Positions 1 to 6,050 of a stretch of 7,714 nucleotides of DNA are shown one piece after another. Each line of letters starts with the position of its first letter. The stretch's first letter is position 1. The stretch is from JBEKLJ01 sp050010255 (GTDB taxonomy: Bacteria; Acidobacteriota; Terriglobia; Bryobacterales; Bryobacteraceae), in contig JBEKLJ010000171.1 of the NCBI GenBank assembly GCA_050010255.1, forward strand, positions 1 through 7,714, in the 5' to 3' direction. Below the pieces are notes generated by a model. The model searched no databases and was not told where the DNA came from. It worked only from the letters and a program-made list of their open reading frames with translations. Position numbers and translations under genes: made by a program.

Positions 1-147
1 CGCGCGACGGGGTGAGCCCGCAGGCGTACTTGAACAGTACGTCGAGGACTCACCCCGAGCGCAACGCAGAAGATACCGGCCTCCCGCAAGCCGCAGCCGA
101 AGGCGTGTGAGAAGATCGGGCTCGTACGGCGTGAAGGCAAACCGGGC
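1..147. other. Non-coding region downstream of the ADOP permease
   Basis: This stretch lies beyond the stop of the minus-strand permease. Plus-strand frames 2 and 3 are partly open, but their translations are arginine- and proline-rich low-complexity peptides, as expected from GC-rich non-coding DNA, and I see no start or ribosome binding site. Its main content is the inverted repeat at 9-56, followed by a GC-rich tract (57-110). The whole block resembles a dispersed intergenic repeat more than a gene end, but that is inference. A gene fragment entering from the left cannot be wholly excluded. Confidence 0.5.
9..56. repeat. Two-tier inverted repeat (long hairpin)
   Basis: The outer arms GGGGTGAG (9-16) and CTCACCCC (49-56) are perfectly complementary. 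Inside them, after an internal loop, CGTACT (25-30) and AGTACG (36-41) form a second perfect stem with a five-base loop, TGAAC. The structure reads the same way on either strand. It lies about 90 bases past the stop codon of the minus-strand permease, so it could act as a 3' end or transcription-stop structure, but there is no T-run to make it a classical intrinsic terminator. The modular stem and intergenic position also fit a REP-like dispersed element. Confidence 0.6.
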
Positions 148-2541
148 CTACTCACACCGCAACGCTGAGATCGGATCGGTCGCGGCGGCGCGCCGAGCCG
201 GGATGTAGCCGGCCAGCGCGGCGGCGGCCGCCAGCAGCAAGCTGAATCCGGCGAACACGGTCCAATCCAGCACCACCACGTCGTAAATGGCGCTGGACAT
301 GGCACGCGTCAGCAAATACGCCGCAGCCAGCCCTACGGCCAGGCCGGCCGCGCACAGCCGCAACGATTGGCCGACGACCATCCGCAGCACCTGCGAGGGG
401 TGCGCGCCCAGGGCCATCCGGACGCCCATCTCCTGCGTGCGCTGGCTCACCATGTAGGAGACGACGCCATAGGTCCCGGTGGCCGCCAGAATCAGCGCGA
501 ACGCGGCGAAACCCGCCATATACTGCGCCGCTAGACGTACCCCGGACATCTGGTCGGCAACCCGTTGCTCCATGCTCCGAAGGTCGTAGACCGGCTGATT
601 GGGATCGAGCGCGCGCACTTCGGCGCGGGCCATCCCAGCGGCCGCGATTGGGTCGCCGTGAGTCCTAGCAAGCACCTGGGCCGAGCGATTGGGCTGCTGT
701 CGGAAGGAGACGTACGCCAAGGGCAGAGGATCGTTCCTGAACCAGTCCTTGAGGTCTCCGGCTATGCCGATGACCGTGAGCGAAGCCGTCTGCGGACCGC
801 CGATGCGAACGCGGCCGCCGAGGGGAACCTCGCCCGGCCGGTTCCAGTAGCGGCGGGCCACCGATTCGCTGAGCAGGATGACGCCCGGGGCGTCTGGGCC
901 GTCACGCAAATCGATCGCGCGCCCTTGGCGCACTGGAATTCCCATCGCGCGGAAATAGCCGGGACTGACGGTCCGGACCCACGGCAGCGACGCGGAGCGC
1001 TCGGTCTGTGGCCGACCCTCGATGGTGAACTCCGTGGCGCCTGCCGAATCGCCCTCGATCGCCGCCGCCACCACGCCCGGCTGCGCCTCGATCCGCGCTC
1101 TCAGCTCCTCGTAGAAAGACCGCCATTCCGAAGGTCCGGGGCGCGCGGTGGACTGGAGCGCCACTCGCATGGTGAGCAGGTGCGAGGGGTCGTATCCCGG
1201 GTCCGTTTGCGCCATTCGGCGGAACGTCTGCACCATCAGGCCCGCACCGGCCAACAGCACCATGGCAAGCGCCACCTCGGCGCCGACGAGGAACTTGCGC
1301 AGCCCGTGCCGGCCCGAAACCGAGGAGCGCCCGCCCTGCTTCAGCCGGTCGTTCAGACCGATCGGTGACGAGGCATGCAGCGCCGACGCTGCGCCGCACA
1401 GCAGGCCGGTGAGGATTGCCACCGCGGCGATATATAGCAGCATTCCACCATCGACACGGAGACTCCGCATGCCAGCTACCCATCTGTAGACTTCCTGCGG
1501 AATCTGGGCGCGCCAGGCGTCTGTCCACCCAACCAGAATCATCGCCATAACGCCGCCCGCCAGCGATACCAGTAGGCTTTCCACCAGAAGCTGCCGGGCG
1601 ATGCGCCAGCGCGTCCCGCCCAGCGCCGCGCGGATCGCCGTCTCTTTCATCCGCCCCGCGCTGCGAGCCAGGTGTATGTTGGCGACATTGGCGCAGGCCA
1701 GCAGGAGCACGAAGCTGGCAGCCGCCATCAGAACCATCACGAACCGATCGGTGACCTGGTTGGTCAGATCGAGTATCCGCAAGACCACGGTAGAGCGGCC
1801 GGAGTTGGTATCCGGATATTGACGGCCAAGTCTCGCGGCCAAGCCGGTCATCTCGCCTCGCGCCTGCGCCAGCGATACTCCCGGGGCCAGGCGCCCGATC
1901 ACCTGCAGGGTGCGGCCGGCGCGGTCCGCGCGCTCGCCCGGAGTGAATGCGAGCGGCGCCCAAACATCGGTGGCCAGCGGGAAGTCGAAATCCTCGGGCA
2001 TCACGCCGATGACCGCGAACGAGCGGCCGTCGAGAAAGATGTGCCTGCTGGTGACATCGGCAGCGCCCGCGAAGTGGCTTTTCCAAAAGCCGTAGCTCAG
2101 CACGGCCACGGCGTCGTTGCCAGGTTCGGCTTCGCTCTTTGAGAACGTCCGCCCGATCTGGGGACGCATACCCAGGACGTGGAAGAACCCCGGCGACACG
2201 GCGCAGCCCTGCAAGCGTTCCGGATCGGCCACGCCGGTGAGATTGACCTCCCATCCACGATAGGCGGCCAATTCTCGAAACGAGTGCGCCTGCTCGCGCC
2301 AATCCAGGAAATCCGCCGGCGAGACCGCATCGCGCTGCGAGCTCGTCTTCCCCGCGGTCCCCCAGACGGTCACTATCTCGTCCAGCCGCGGATACGGCAG
2401 GGGCTGGAGCACCAAGCCGCGCAAGCTGACGAACATCATCGCGTTCGCGCCGATGCCGAGGGCGAGCGCCAGAACGGCGATGGCCGTCGCGCCCGGATTC
2501 TTGACCAGCACGCGAAAGCCAAGGCGGACATCGGCAAGCAT
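148..2541 (-). CDS. ADOP-family ABC transporter permease (MacB/FtsX type, duplicated)
   Basis: A 797-residue inner-membrane protein of the MacB-PCD/FtsX superfamily, in the double-length form known from acidobacteria as duplicated orphan permeases. An N-terminal membrane helix (about 18-40, ending near ALGIGANAMMF) precedes a periplasmic domain (about 41-265). Three helices of the first FtsX domain follow (about 266-390). The set then repeats: a helix at about 416-438, a second periplasmic domain (about 440-670) and three helices (about 672-782). The post-helix motif appears twice, as KETAIRAALGGTRWRI (299-314) and QEMGVRMALGAHPSQVL (703-719). The C-terminus PARRAAATDPISAL (781-794) is typical. 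The reading frame continues upstream to 2745, but ATG at 2541 is chosen because GGGAGG sits six bases before it and family homology begins at MLADVRLGF. No ATP-binding partner gene is visible, in keeping with the 'orphan' label, and no PadR regulator gene lies upstream. The substrate is unknown; export or membrane-stress roles are inference from MacB relatives. Confidence 0.9.
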   Translation of the reverse strand: MLADVRLGFRVLVKNPGATAIAVLALALGIGANAMMFVSLRGLVLQPLPYPRLDEIVTVWGTAGKTSSQRDAVSPADFLDWREQAHSFRELAAYRGWEVNLTGVADPERLQGCAVSPGFFHVLGMRPQIGRTFSKSEAEPGNDAVAVLSYGFWKSHFAGAADVTSRHIFLDGRSFAVIGVMPEDFDFPLATDVWAPLAFTPGERADRAGRTLQVIGRLAPGVSLAQARGEMTGLAARLGRQYPDTNSGRSTVVLRILDLTNQVTDRFVMVLMAAASFVLLLACANVANIHLARSAGRMKETAIRAALGGTRWRIARQLLVESLLVSLAGGVMAMILVGWTDAWRAQIPQEVYRWVAGMRSLRVDGGMLLYIAAVAILTGLLCGAASALHASSPIGLNDRLKQGGRSSVSGRHGLRKFLVGAEVALAMVLLAGAGLMVQTFRRMAQTDPGYDPSHLLTMRVALQSTARPGPSEWRSFYEELRARIEAQPGVVAAAIEGDSAGATEFTIEGRPQTERSASLPWVRTVSPGYFRAMGIPVRQGRAIDLRDGPDAPGVILLSESVARRYWNRPGEVPLGGRVRIGGPQTASLTVIGIAGDLKDWFRNDPLPLAYVSFRQQPNRSAQVLARTHGDPIAAAGMARAEVRALDPNQPVYDLRSMEQRVADQMSGVRLAAQYMAGFAAFALILAATGTYGVVSYMVSQRTQEMGVRMALGAHPSQVLRMVVGQSLRLCAAGLAVGLAAAYLLTRAMSSAIYDVVVLDWTVFAGFSLLLAAAAALAGYIPARRAAATDPISALRCE

Positions 2542-2547
2542 GGCGAT

Positions 2548-2553
2548 CCTCCC
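2548..2553 (-). promoter_or_regulatory. Ribosome binding site that fixes the permease start
   Basis: Read on the minus strand this is GGGAGG followed by six bases (ATCGCC) and then ATG at 2541. It is a near-ideal Shine-Dalgarno sequence. It argues strongly against the longer open frame starting at 2745, whose 68 extra codons give an arginine- and serine-rich peptide with no family resemblance. Confidence 0.85.
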
Positions 2554-2563
2554 TTCGAGGAAT

Positions 2564-2591
2564 CTTACGGCTCGGGTGGAGCCGCGGTTCC
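2564..2591 (-). promoter_or_regulatory. Possible ECF-sigma-like promoter for the permease
   Basis: On the minus strand, GGAACC (2591-2586) is followed after 16 bases by CGTAAG (2569-2564). GGAAC at -35 with CGT-type -10 elements at this spacing is the general pattern of many extracytoplasmic-function sigma promoters. It would leave a short leader before the ATG at 2541. Both boxes are short and such a match can arise by chance in GC-rich DNA, so this is only a candidate. No good sigma-70 match competes with it in this stretch. Confidence 0.2.
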
Positions 2592-2663
2592 ATTTCCGCA
2601 ACCGAAGACTACAAGGCATGCGGGCTTCCAGAGTCGAACTGCCTGAGTTTGAAGGAGTTACTA

Positions 2664-2864
2664 ATGTGGCCGGGAGGCGCAATGTCCGCCTCTGGGACTC
2701 CGTGTTCGCCAGCGAACACGCGCTCGCTGGCTTGTCGAAGCGCACCTGGCCTGGAGCTCCTGCTGGGGGAGCGCTCCGCCCGGCTGCGTCGTGTTTGGCG
2801 TTGTGCTTGGCCCCGCGATCTGTTGGCCAGGACGTATACTCCGTTGATGTGGGTGGCAGGTTAA
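2664..2864 (+). CDS. Possible small ORF upstream of the SUMF1 lipoprotein
   Basis: An ATG at 2664 is preceded by AAGGAG at 2652-2657 with a six-base spacer, which is an excellent ribosome binding site. The frame runs 66 codons (starting MWPGGAMSASG) to TAA at 2862-2864, ten bases before the lipoprotein ATG, and its stop is embedded in that gene's ribosome binding site. This is the geometry expected for translational coupling or an upstream leader ORF. Against it, the peptide is rich in Arg, Ala, Leu and Ser with no domain, membrane segment or signal that I recognise, and the frame overlaps palindromic DNA that may be regulatory. I regard it as more likely spurious than real. Confidence 0.22.
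   Translation: MWPGGAMSASGTPCSPANTRSLACRSAPGLELLLGERSARLRRVWRCAWPRDLLARTYTPLMWVAG
2701..2720. promoter_or_regulatory. 20-base palindrome, candidate operator
   Basis: CGTGTTCGC (2701-2709) and GCGAACACG (2712-2720) are perfect inverted arms of nine bases separated by CA. This length and symmetry suit a dimeric helix-turn-helix repressor binding site. It lies midway in the divergent region, about 160 bases from the permease ATG and 155 from the lipoprotein ATG, so it could control either or both. No regulator gene is visible nearby, so the cognate protein is unknown. In RNA it would form a hairpin with a very tight two-base loop, which favours a DNA-level role. Confidence 0.45.
2708..2731. repeat. 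Alternative stem overlapping the palindrome
   Basis: GCCAGCGA (2708-2715) pairs perfectly with TCGCTGGC (2724-2731) over eight bases with an eight-base loop. The left arm reuses bases from the 20-base palindrome at 2701-2720, so the two stems exclude each other. On a plus-strand transcript this is the topology of an RNA switch or attenuator, although no T-run follows either stem. Confidence 0.4.
2835..2840 (+). promoter_or_regulatory. Candidate -10 box for the SUMF1 lipoprotein gene
   Basis: TATACT matches the sigma-70 -10 consensus at five of six positions and lies 34 bases before the ATG at 2875, predicting a leader of roughly 28 bases. I see no good -35 box at the normal spacing, so either the promoter is activator-dependent or the match is fortuitous. 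If it is real, the transcript would start after most of the possible small ORF at 2664-2864. Confidence 0.35.
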
Positions 2865-2874
2865 GGAAGGCAAG

Positions 2875-3621
2875 ATGCGCAAGAGATCTGTGCTGCTGAT
2901 GGTGGCGTTGGCGGCGATGGTGGTGGCGCTGGGCTGCCAGAAGAGTTCGCAGGCGCCGCCGCGGGAGTTCACCAACTCGGTGGGCATGAAGTTCATCCGG
3001 ATCGATCCGGGCTCGTTCCAGATGGGCTCAGAATCTTATGGACCAGTCCACGACGTGACACTGAGCAAGGGGTTCTACTTGCAGACGACCGAGGTGACGC
3101 AGGCCCAGTGGGAGGCGGTGATGGCGACCAACCCCAGTCACTTCAAGGGGCCGGACCGGCCGGTGGAGAACGTCTCATGGAATGACGCGCAGGAGTTTCT
3201 GGGGAAGCTGAACGCCAGGGAGGAGGACACTCGCTACCGGCTGCCAACGGAGGCTGAATGGGAGTATGGCTGCCGGGCGGGCCGGCCGGAGCCGGAGGAG
3301 GCTCGCAACCTGGACGACATGGCCTGGTGGGATGGGAACTCTGAAGGCGAGACGCACCCGGTGGGCCAGAAGAAGCCGAATGCCTGGGGGTTGTACGATA
3401 TGCGGGGAAACGTGATGGAGTGGGTTCAGGATTGGTATGGCCCATATTCGGCGGAACGGCAAGTCGATCCCCAGGGGGCGCCGTCCAGCATCGGCCGTGT
3501 GTGTCGGGGCGGGTCGTGGTCCCGCGGCGATACCGGGCCCTTCCGGTGCGCGTCTCGCTTCAACCTCGTCCCCGGGTACCGGATCGACCGCAGCGGTTTT
3601 CGTTGCGCCAGGACGTTTTGA
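2875..3621 (+). CDS. SUMF1/FGE-sulfatase-domain lipoprotein, catalytic cysteines absent
   Basis: A 248-residue secreted protein. The N-terminus is a signal peptide with a basic start (MRKR) and hydrophobic core, ending in a lipobox-like ALGC with Cys21, so a lipid anchor is likely. The rest is one formylglycine-generating-enzyme-like (SUMF1) domain: GSFQMGS (46-52), EVTQAQW (73-79), PVENVSW (96-102), RLPTEAEWEY (122-131), NAWGLYDMRGNVMEW (169-183), RGGSW (211-215) and GFRC (241-244). True FGE has two active cysteines just after the GGS motif. Here that stretch is GGSWSRGDTGPFRCASR and is shorter, so the protein is unlikely to make formylglycine. Such domains in surface proteins are thought to act as C-type-lectin-like binding modules, but its ligand is unknown. 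The start at 2875 is supported by AAGGAAGG at 2863-2870. It is transcribed away from the permease and may share the divergent control region with it. Confidence 0.88.
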   Translation: MRKRSVLLMVALAAMVVALGCQKSSQAPPREFTNSVGMKFIRIDPGSFQMGSESYGPVHDVTLSKGFYLQTTEVTQAQWEAVMATNPSHFKGPDRPVENVSWNDAQEFLGKLNAREEDTRYRLPTEAEWEYGCRAGRPEPEEARNLDDMAWWDGNSEGETHPVGQKKPNAWGLYDMRGNVMEWVQDWYGPYSAERQVDPQGAPSSIGRVCRGGSWSRGDTGPFRCASRFNLVPGYRIDRSGFRCARTF

Positions 3622-3650
3622 CTTACCCTTTTCACTACAGCCCTTTTACC

Positions 3651-3723
3651 CTTCGCCGCCGCGAGCGCAGTGAGCGGCGCGAAGTACCGCGGCACGCTGG
3701 CCGCGCAAGCTTCACGCGGCGGC
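3651..3723. repeat. GC-rich hairpin block after the SUMF1 gene, repeat-like
   Basis: CTTCGC (3651-3656) pairs with GCGAAG (3679-3684), and after one bulged base GCCGC (3658-3662) pairs with GCGGC (3674-3678). This gives an 11-base-pair stem with an 11-base loop, 30 bases past the lipoprotein stop. An alternative perfect nine-base pairing exists between GCCGCCGCG (3655-3663) and CGCGGCGGC (3715-3723). No T-run follows, so a classical terminator is doubtful. The block fills most of the 169-base gap before the next gene and shares short elements in the same order with 57-95 (GAGCGCA, then GAAG with TACCG, then CGCAAGC), which hints at a diverged dispersed repeat. Confidence 0.45.
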
Positions 3724-3776
3724 TGAGGCGCCCGTCGTTGGCGAGTGGCCTGCCGCAGAACTGCGCTCCCGAAAGC

Positions 3777-3782
3777 TATACT
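3777..3782 (+). promoter_or_regulatory. TATACT box directly before the LytTR gene
   Basis: TATACT ends eight bases before the ATG at 3791. If it serves as the -10 element, transcription would begin at or next to the start codon and give a leaderless or nearly leaderless mRNA. The ribosome binding site is correspondingly poor: only GAGG at 3783-3786, four bases from the ATG. No clear -35 box is seen. The same hexamer occurs before the lipoprotein gene (2835-2840). Confidence 0.35.
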
Positions 3783-3790
3783 GAGGCTGA

Positions 3791-4564
3791 ATGCCGGAGC
3801 GCGCGACAGCCACAATCAGCGCCCTGATCGTCGATGACGAGCAGCTCGCCTGCGACGAGCTGGCGTACCTGCTCAAGGACTTCCCCGACGTGGACGTTGT
3901 CGGCACGGCGACCAACGGGATTCAGGCGGTCCGGCTGGTTCAGGAGCTGGAGCCGGATCTGGTTTTCCTGGACGTGCAGATGCCCGGCATGGACGGCCTG
4001 GGCGTGATCCGGGCGCTCAAGGAGAAGGACGTCGCGCTGCCCTACTTCGTGCTGGCCACGGCCTTCGACCAGTACGCCATCGAGGCCTTCCGCCTGGAGG
4101 CGCTGGACTACGTTCTGAAGCCCGTCGAGAAGGACCGGCTGGCGCTGTCGATCGAGCGCGCGCGGCGGGCCGTGCAGGAGCGGGCCAAAGCGCAGCCGGC
4201 CGAGGCGGCCGCCCGCACGCAGCCGCAGCGCACCAAGCTGCTGGTGCGGAGCGCCAACCGCAACCTCATCGTGGACGCCAACGAGGTCGTCTACGCCACC
4301 ATCGACGACGGCCTGATTACGATCGTCGCCACGGGCCTCGAGGGCCAGTCGAATTACCGCACCATCGAGGAGCTGCAAGCGAGTCTCGACCCGGAGACGT
4401 TCTGGCGGGTCCACCGCTCCTACCTGGTGAATATCAACCGGATCAAGGAAGTCATCCCCTGGTTCAAGTCGAGTTACATGCTGCGCATGGATGACAAGAA
4501 GCAGACCGAGATCCCGGTAAGCCGGGTGCAGACCAAGCGCCTGCGGACGCTGTTGAAGCTGTAG
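3791..4564 (+). CDS. LytTR-family DNA-binding response regulator
   Basis: A 257-residue two-component regulator of the LytR/AlgR type. The receiver domain spans about 10-125: acidic pocket D15, D16, E17 (IVDDEQ), phosphoacceptor D61 (VFLDVQMPGMDG), switch threonine T90 (LATAFDQYA) and the lysine K110 in VLKPVEKD. All catalytic positions are present, so it should be phosphorylated normally. A charged Ala/Gln-rich linker (about 126-147) leads to the LytTR DNA-binding domain (about 148-255), with the characteristic FWRVHRSYLVNINRI (204-218). Its partner is normally a membrane LytS/YehU-type histidine kinase. None is in this window, so the kinase is encoded elsewhere. It stands alone, with a hairpin-rich gap before it and a convergent gene 40 bases after it. 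The target genes are not evident from the sequence. Confidence 0.93.
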   Translation: MPERATATISALIVDDEQLACDELAYLLKDFPDVDVVGTATNGIQAVRLVQELEPDLVFLDVQMPGMDGLGVIRALKEKDVALPYFVLATAFDQYAIEAFRLEALDYVLKPVEKDRLALSIERARRAVQERAKAQPAEAAARTQPQRTKLLVRSANRNLIVDANEVVYATIDDGLITIVATGLEGQSNYRTIEELQASLDPETFWRVHRSYLVNINRIKEVIPWFKSSYMLRMDDKKQTEIPVSRVQTKRLRTLLKL

Positions 4565-4604
4565 GAAGCCTGGATCGGCCTTTCCATCACCGACGAGACC
4601 GGTT

Positions 4605-5201
4605 CTAGACCTTTATCCCGACTCTCCACAGCCAGTATCCGACTGCCTGACGGACGCAGAGCCACCACTGCCGGGGCCCGCTGGAGGCGTGCTCGGGACG
4701 CGGCGAGCCATACACCCGGAAGCCCTGGGCCTGGAGCATCCTCTTGGCGCGATAGATATGGTACCCGTCGCTGACCACGATGCAGGACCTCAAGCTCATG
4801 CGGCGCATGATTTCACCCGCCGCCGCGATCGAGTGCATGGTCGTCGCGCCTTCGCTTTCCACGAGGATGGCCTCCGAGGGCACGCCCTGGCCGACGAGGT
4901 AGTCGCGACTGACCTCACCCTCGGTAAAGACCGGATCGCCACCCGCCCCGCCGGTGGTGAGGATCAGCGGGGCCTGCTTCCGGCGGTACAGATCGAGGCC
5001 GTGGTCGAGGCGCCCCTTGAGCACCGGGGAGGGCTTGCCGCGGTACTCCGCGGCGCCGAGGATCAGGATGACGTCCGCGGGCCGGGACTCATCCCGCGTG
5101 GACTGCCGTTGGATGCGGACCGCTGTCGGGACGACGGCGACGGCCAAGCCGGCCGCCACCAGCAGCGCCGCCATCCCCGCAATTTGCCGTTTCCGCGCCA
5201 T
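4605..5201 (-). CDS. DUF218 (YdcF/SanA/ElyC-like) membrane-anchored protein
   Basis: A 198-residue protein with one N-terminal membrane segment (about 8-29) and a DUF218 domain behind it. Family signatures are PADVILILGA (41-50), LKGRLDHGLDLY (61-72), LILTTGGAG (79-87), EGEVSRDYLVGQGVP (94-108), ESEGATTMHSI (115-125) and VVSDGYHIYRAKRM (142-155). Relatives SanA and ElyC affect cell-envelope integrity and wall or lipid-carrier metabolism in enterobacteria, and YdcF itself binds S-adenosylmethionine; the role here is unknown. The membrane anchor predicts a periplasm-facing domain. ATG at 5201 is chosen because the membrane segment follows at once; a GTG at 5204 is a close alternative, and the Shine-Dalgarno (GGGG, about ten bases upstream) is weak. 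The open frame extends far upstream, but that part is antisense to the methyltransferase gene and not credible. It is convergent with the LytTR gene; I see no convincing terminator in the 40 bases between them. Confidence 0.85.
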   Translation of the reverse strand: MARKRQIAGMAALLVAAGLAVAVVPTAVRIQRQSTRDESRPADVILILGAAEYRGKPSPVLKGRLDHGLDLYRRKQAPLILTTGGAGGDPVFTEGEVSRDYLVGQGVPSEAILVESEGATTMHSIAAAGEIMRRMSLRSCIVVSDGYHIYRAKRMLQAQGFRVYGSPRPEHASSGPRQWWLCVRQAVGYWLWRVGIKV

Positions 5202-5261
5202 CACACGCCGTACCCCGATCCAGTTTACGATGCTAGACAGAGGCCGAGTGAGGCCACCGTG

Positions 5262-6050
5262 GTGAAAACCGAAACACTGACCAGCGCCGCCAACCCGCTG
5301 CTCCGGGACGTCCGCCGAGCCATCTCCCGCGGAACCCTCACCCGCGAGGGCTATTGCGTGGCGGAGACTTTCCACTTGCTGGAGGAGGCGCTGAGGAGTG
5401 CCTGCCGCGTGAGCGCGGTCCTGGCCGCCGAGTCGGTCCGCGGCGAGGTAGAGCGGCAGGTGCGCCGCCGCGCGGGCCTGCGCCTGTTTGCGCTGCCGGA
5501 GGCGCTGTTCCGCAGTCTGTCGGCAACCGAGGCGGCGCAGGGCGTCATGGCGCTGGTCGAGCCGCCCCAGTGGAGCCTCGAGGACCTCTTTGGCGGCCGG
5601 CCGCTGGTGGTCGTGCTGGACGGGCTGCAGGATCCCGGCAACGCCGGCGCCATCCTGCGGGCCGCCGAGGCTTTCGGATCGAGCGGGGTGATGTTTCTGA
5701 AGGGCACGGTCAGCCCATTCAACCCGAAGGCCGTGCGGGCGTCGGCCGGATCGGTGTTCCGCGTGCCGCTGCTGGCCGGCCTGGACGGCGCCGCGGCACG
5801 GGCGGCGCTGGAAGGACGCGGTCTGGACGTCTACGCGGCGCTGCCCTCGGGCGCCAGGAGTCTGGGCGAGGCGGACTTTCGCCGCCCCTGCGCGCTCGTC
5901 ATCGGCAGCGAAGGCCGGGGCGTCAGCGATCAGCTTCGCGCCGGCGGCATCGGCTTGCGGATCCCGACGGCGGGCGTCGAATCGCTGAACGCAGCCCTGG
6001 CCGCCGGCATTCTGCTGTACGAGGCGCGCCGGCAGAGGATGTTCGAATGA
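5262..6050 (+). CDS. SpoU/TrmH-family RNA 2'-O-ribose methyltransferase
   Basis: A 262-residue SPOUT enzyme that transfers a methyl group from S-adenosylmethionine to a ribose 2'-OH in rRNA or tRNA. The N-terminal part (about 8-100) resembles the SpoU substrate-binding domain. The catalytic domain carries the three SpoU motifs: LDGLQDPGNAGAILRAAEAFG (119-139, with conserved N127 and R133), LVIGSEGRGV (212-221) and IPTAGVESLNAALAAGILLYE (234-254), which together form the trefoil knot. The exact target nucleotide cannot be read from the sequence, so no symbol such as rlmB or trmH is given. Start: two successive GTG codons at 5259 and 5262 follow GTGAGG (5248-5253). I take 5262 (eight-base spacing); 5259 would add one residue. 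There is no nearby ATG in frame. The stop overlaps the rarA start by four bases, indicating translational coupling. The gap to the divergent DUF218 gene is about 60 bases. Confidence 0.92.
   Translation: MKTETLTSAANPLLRDVRRAISRGTLTREGYCVAETFHLLEEALRSACRVSAVLAAESVRGEVERQVRRRAGLRLFALPEALFRSLSATEAAQGVMALVEPPQWSLEDLFGGRPLVVVLDGLQDPGNAGAILRAAEAFGSSGVMFLKGTVSPFNPKAVRASAGSVFRVPLLAGLDGAAARAALEGRGLDVYAALPSGARSLGEADFRRPCALVIGSEGRGVSDQLRAGGIGLRIPTAGVESLNAALAAGILLYEARRQRMFE

Larger units (their letters stand above)
2542..2874. other. Divergent intergenic region between permease and lipoprotein genes
   Basis: These 333 bases separate two divergently transcribed genes and must hold both of their promoters. 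Visible content is the permease ribosome binding site (2548-2553), a weak ECF-like promoter match for the permease (2564-2591), a possible 66-codon ORF (2664-2864), a 20-base palindrome (2701-2720) with an overlapping alternative stem (2708-2731), and a -10-like TATACT (2835-2840) for the lipoprotein gene. No PadR or other regulator gene is encoded here, although such regulators often sit next to ADOP genes. Confidence 0.6.

Noticed and set aside
565..1368. A 267-codon plus-strand frame inside the permease gene
   Set aside because: It is antisense to the conserved permease domains. The translation is low-complexity and arginine-rich, as expected from a shadow of codon bias.
2610..2660. A tRNA-like T-loop (GTTCGACTC on the minus strand)
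   Set aside because: The flanking bases do not form the five-base-pair T stem, and no acceptor, D or anticodon arms can be drawn around it.
2542..2745. N-terminal extension of the permease by 68 codons
   Set aside because: The added peptide lacks family resemblance, whereas ATG at 2541 has an ideal GGGAGG and begins at the conserved N-terminus.
4565..4604. Bidirectional terminator between the convergent LytTR and DUF218 genes
   Set aside because: The only stem (GGAAGCC with GGCCTTTCC) needs a two-base bulge and is not followed by a T-run on either strand.
4689..5258. Upstream extension of the methyltransferase reading frame
   Set aside because: It runs antisense through the DUF218 gene, whose motifs are clear. 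The methyltransferase homology begins just after the GTG codons at 5259-5264.
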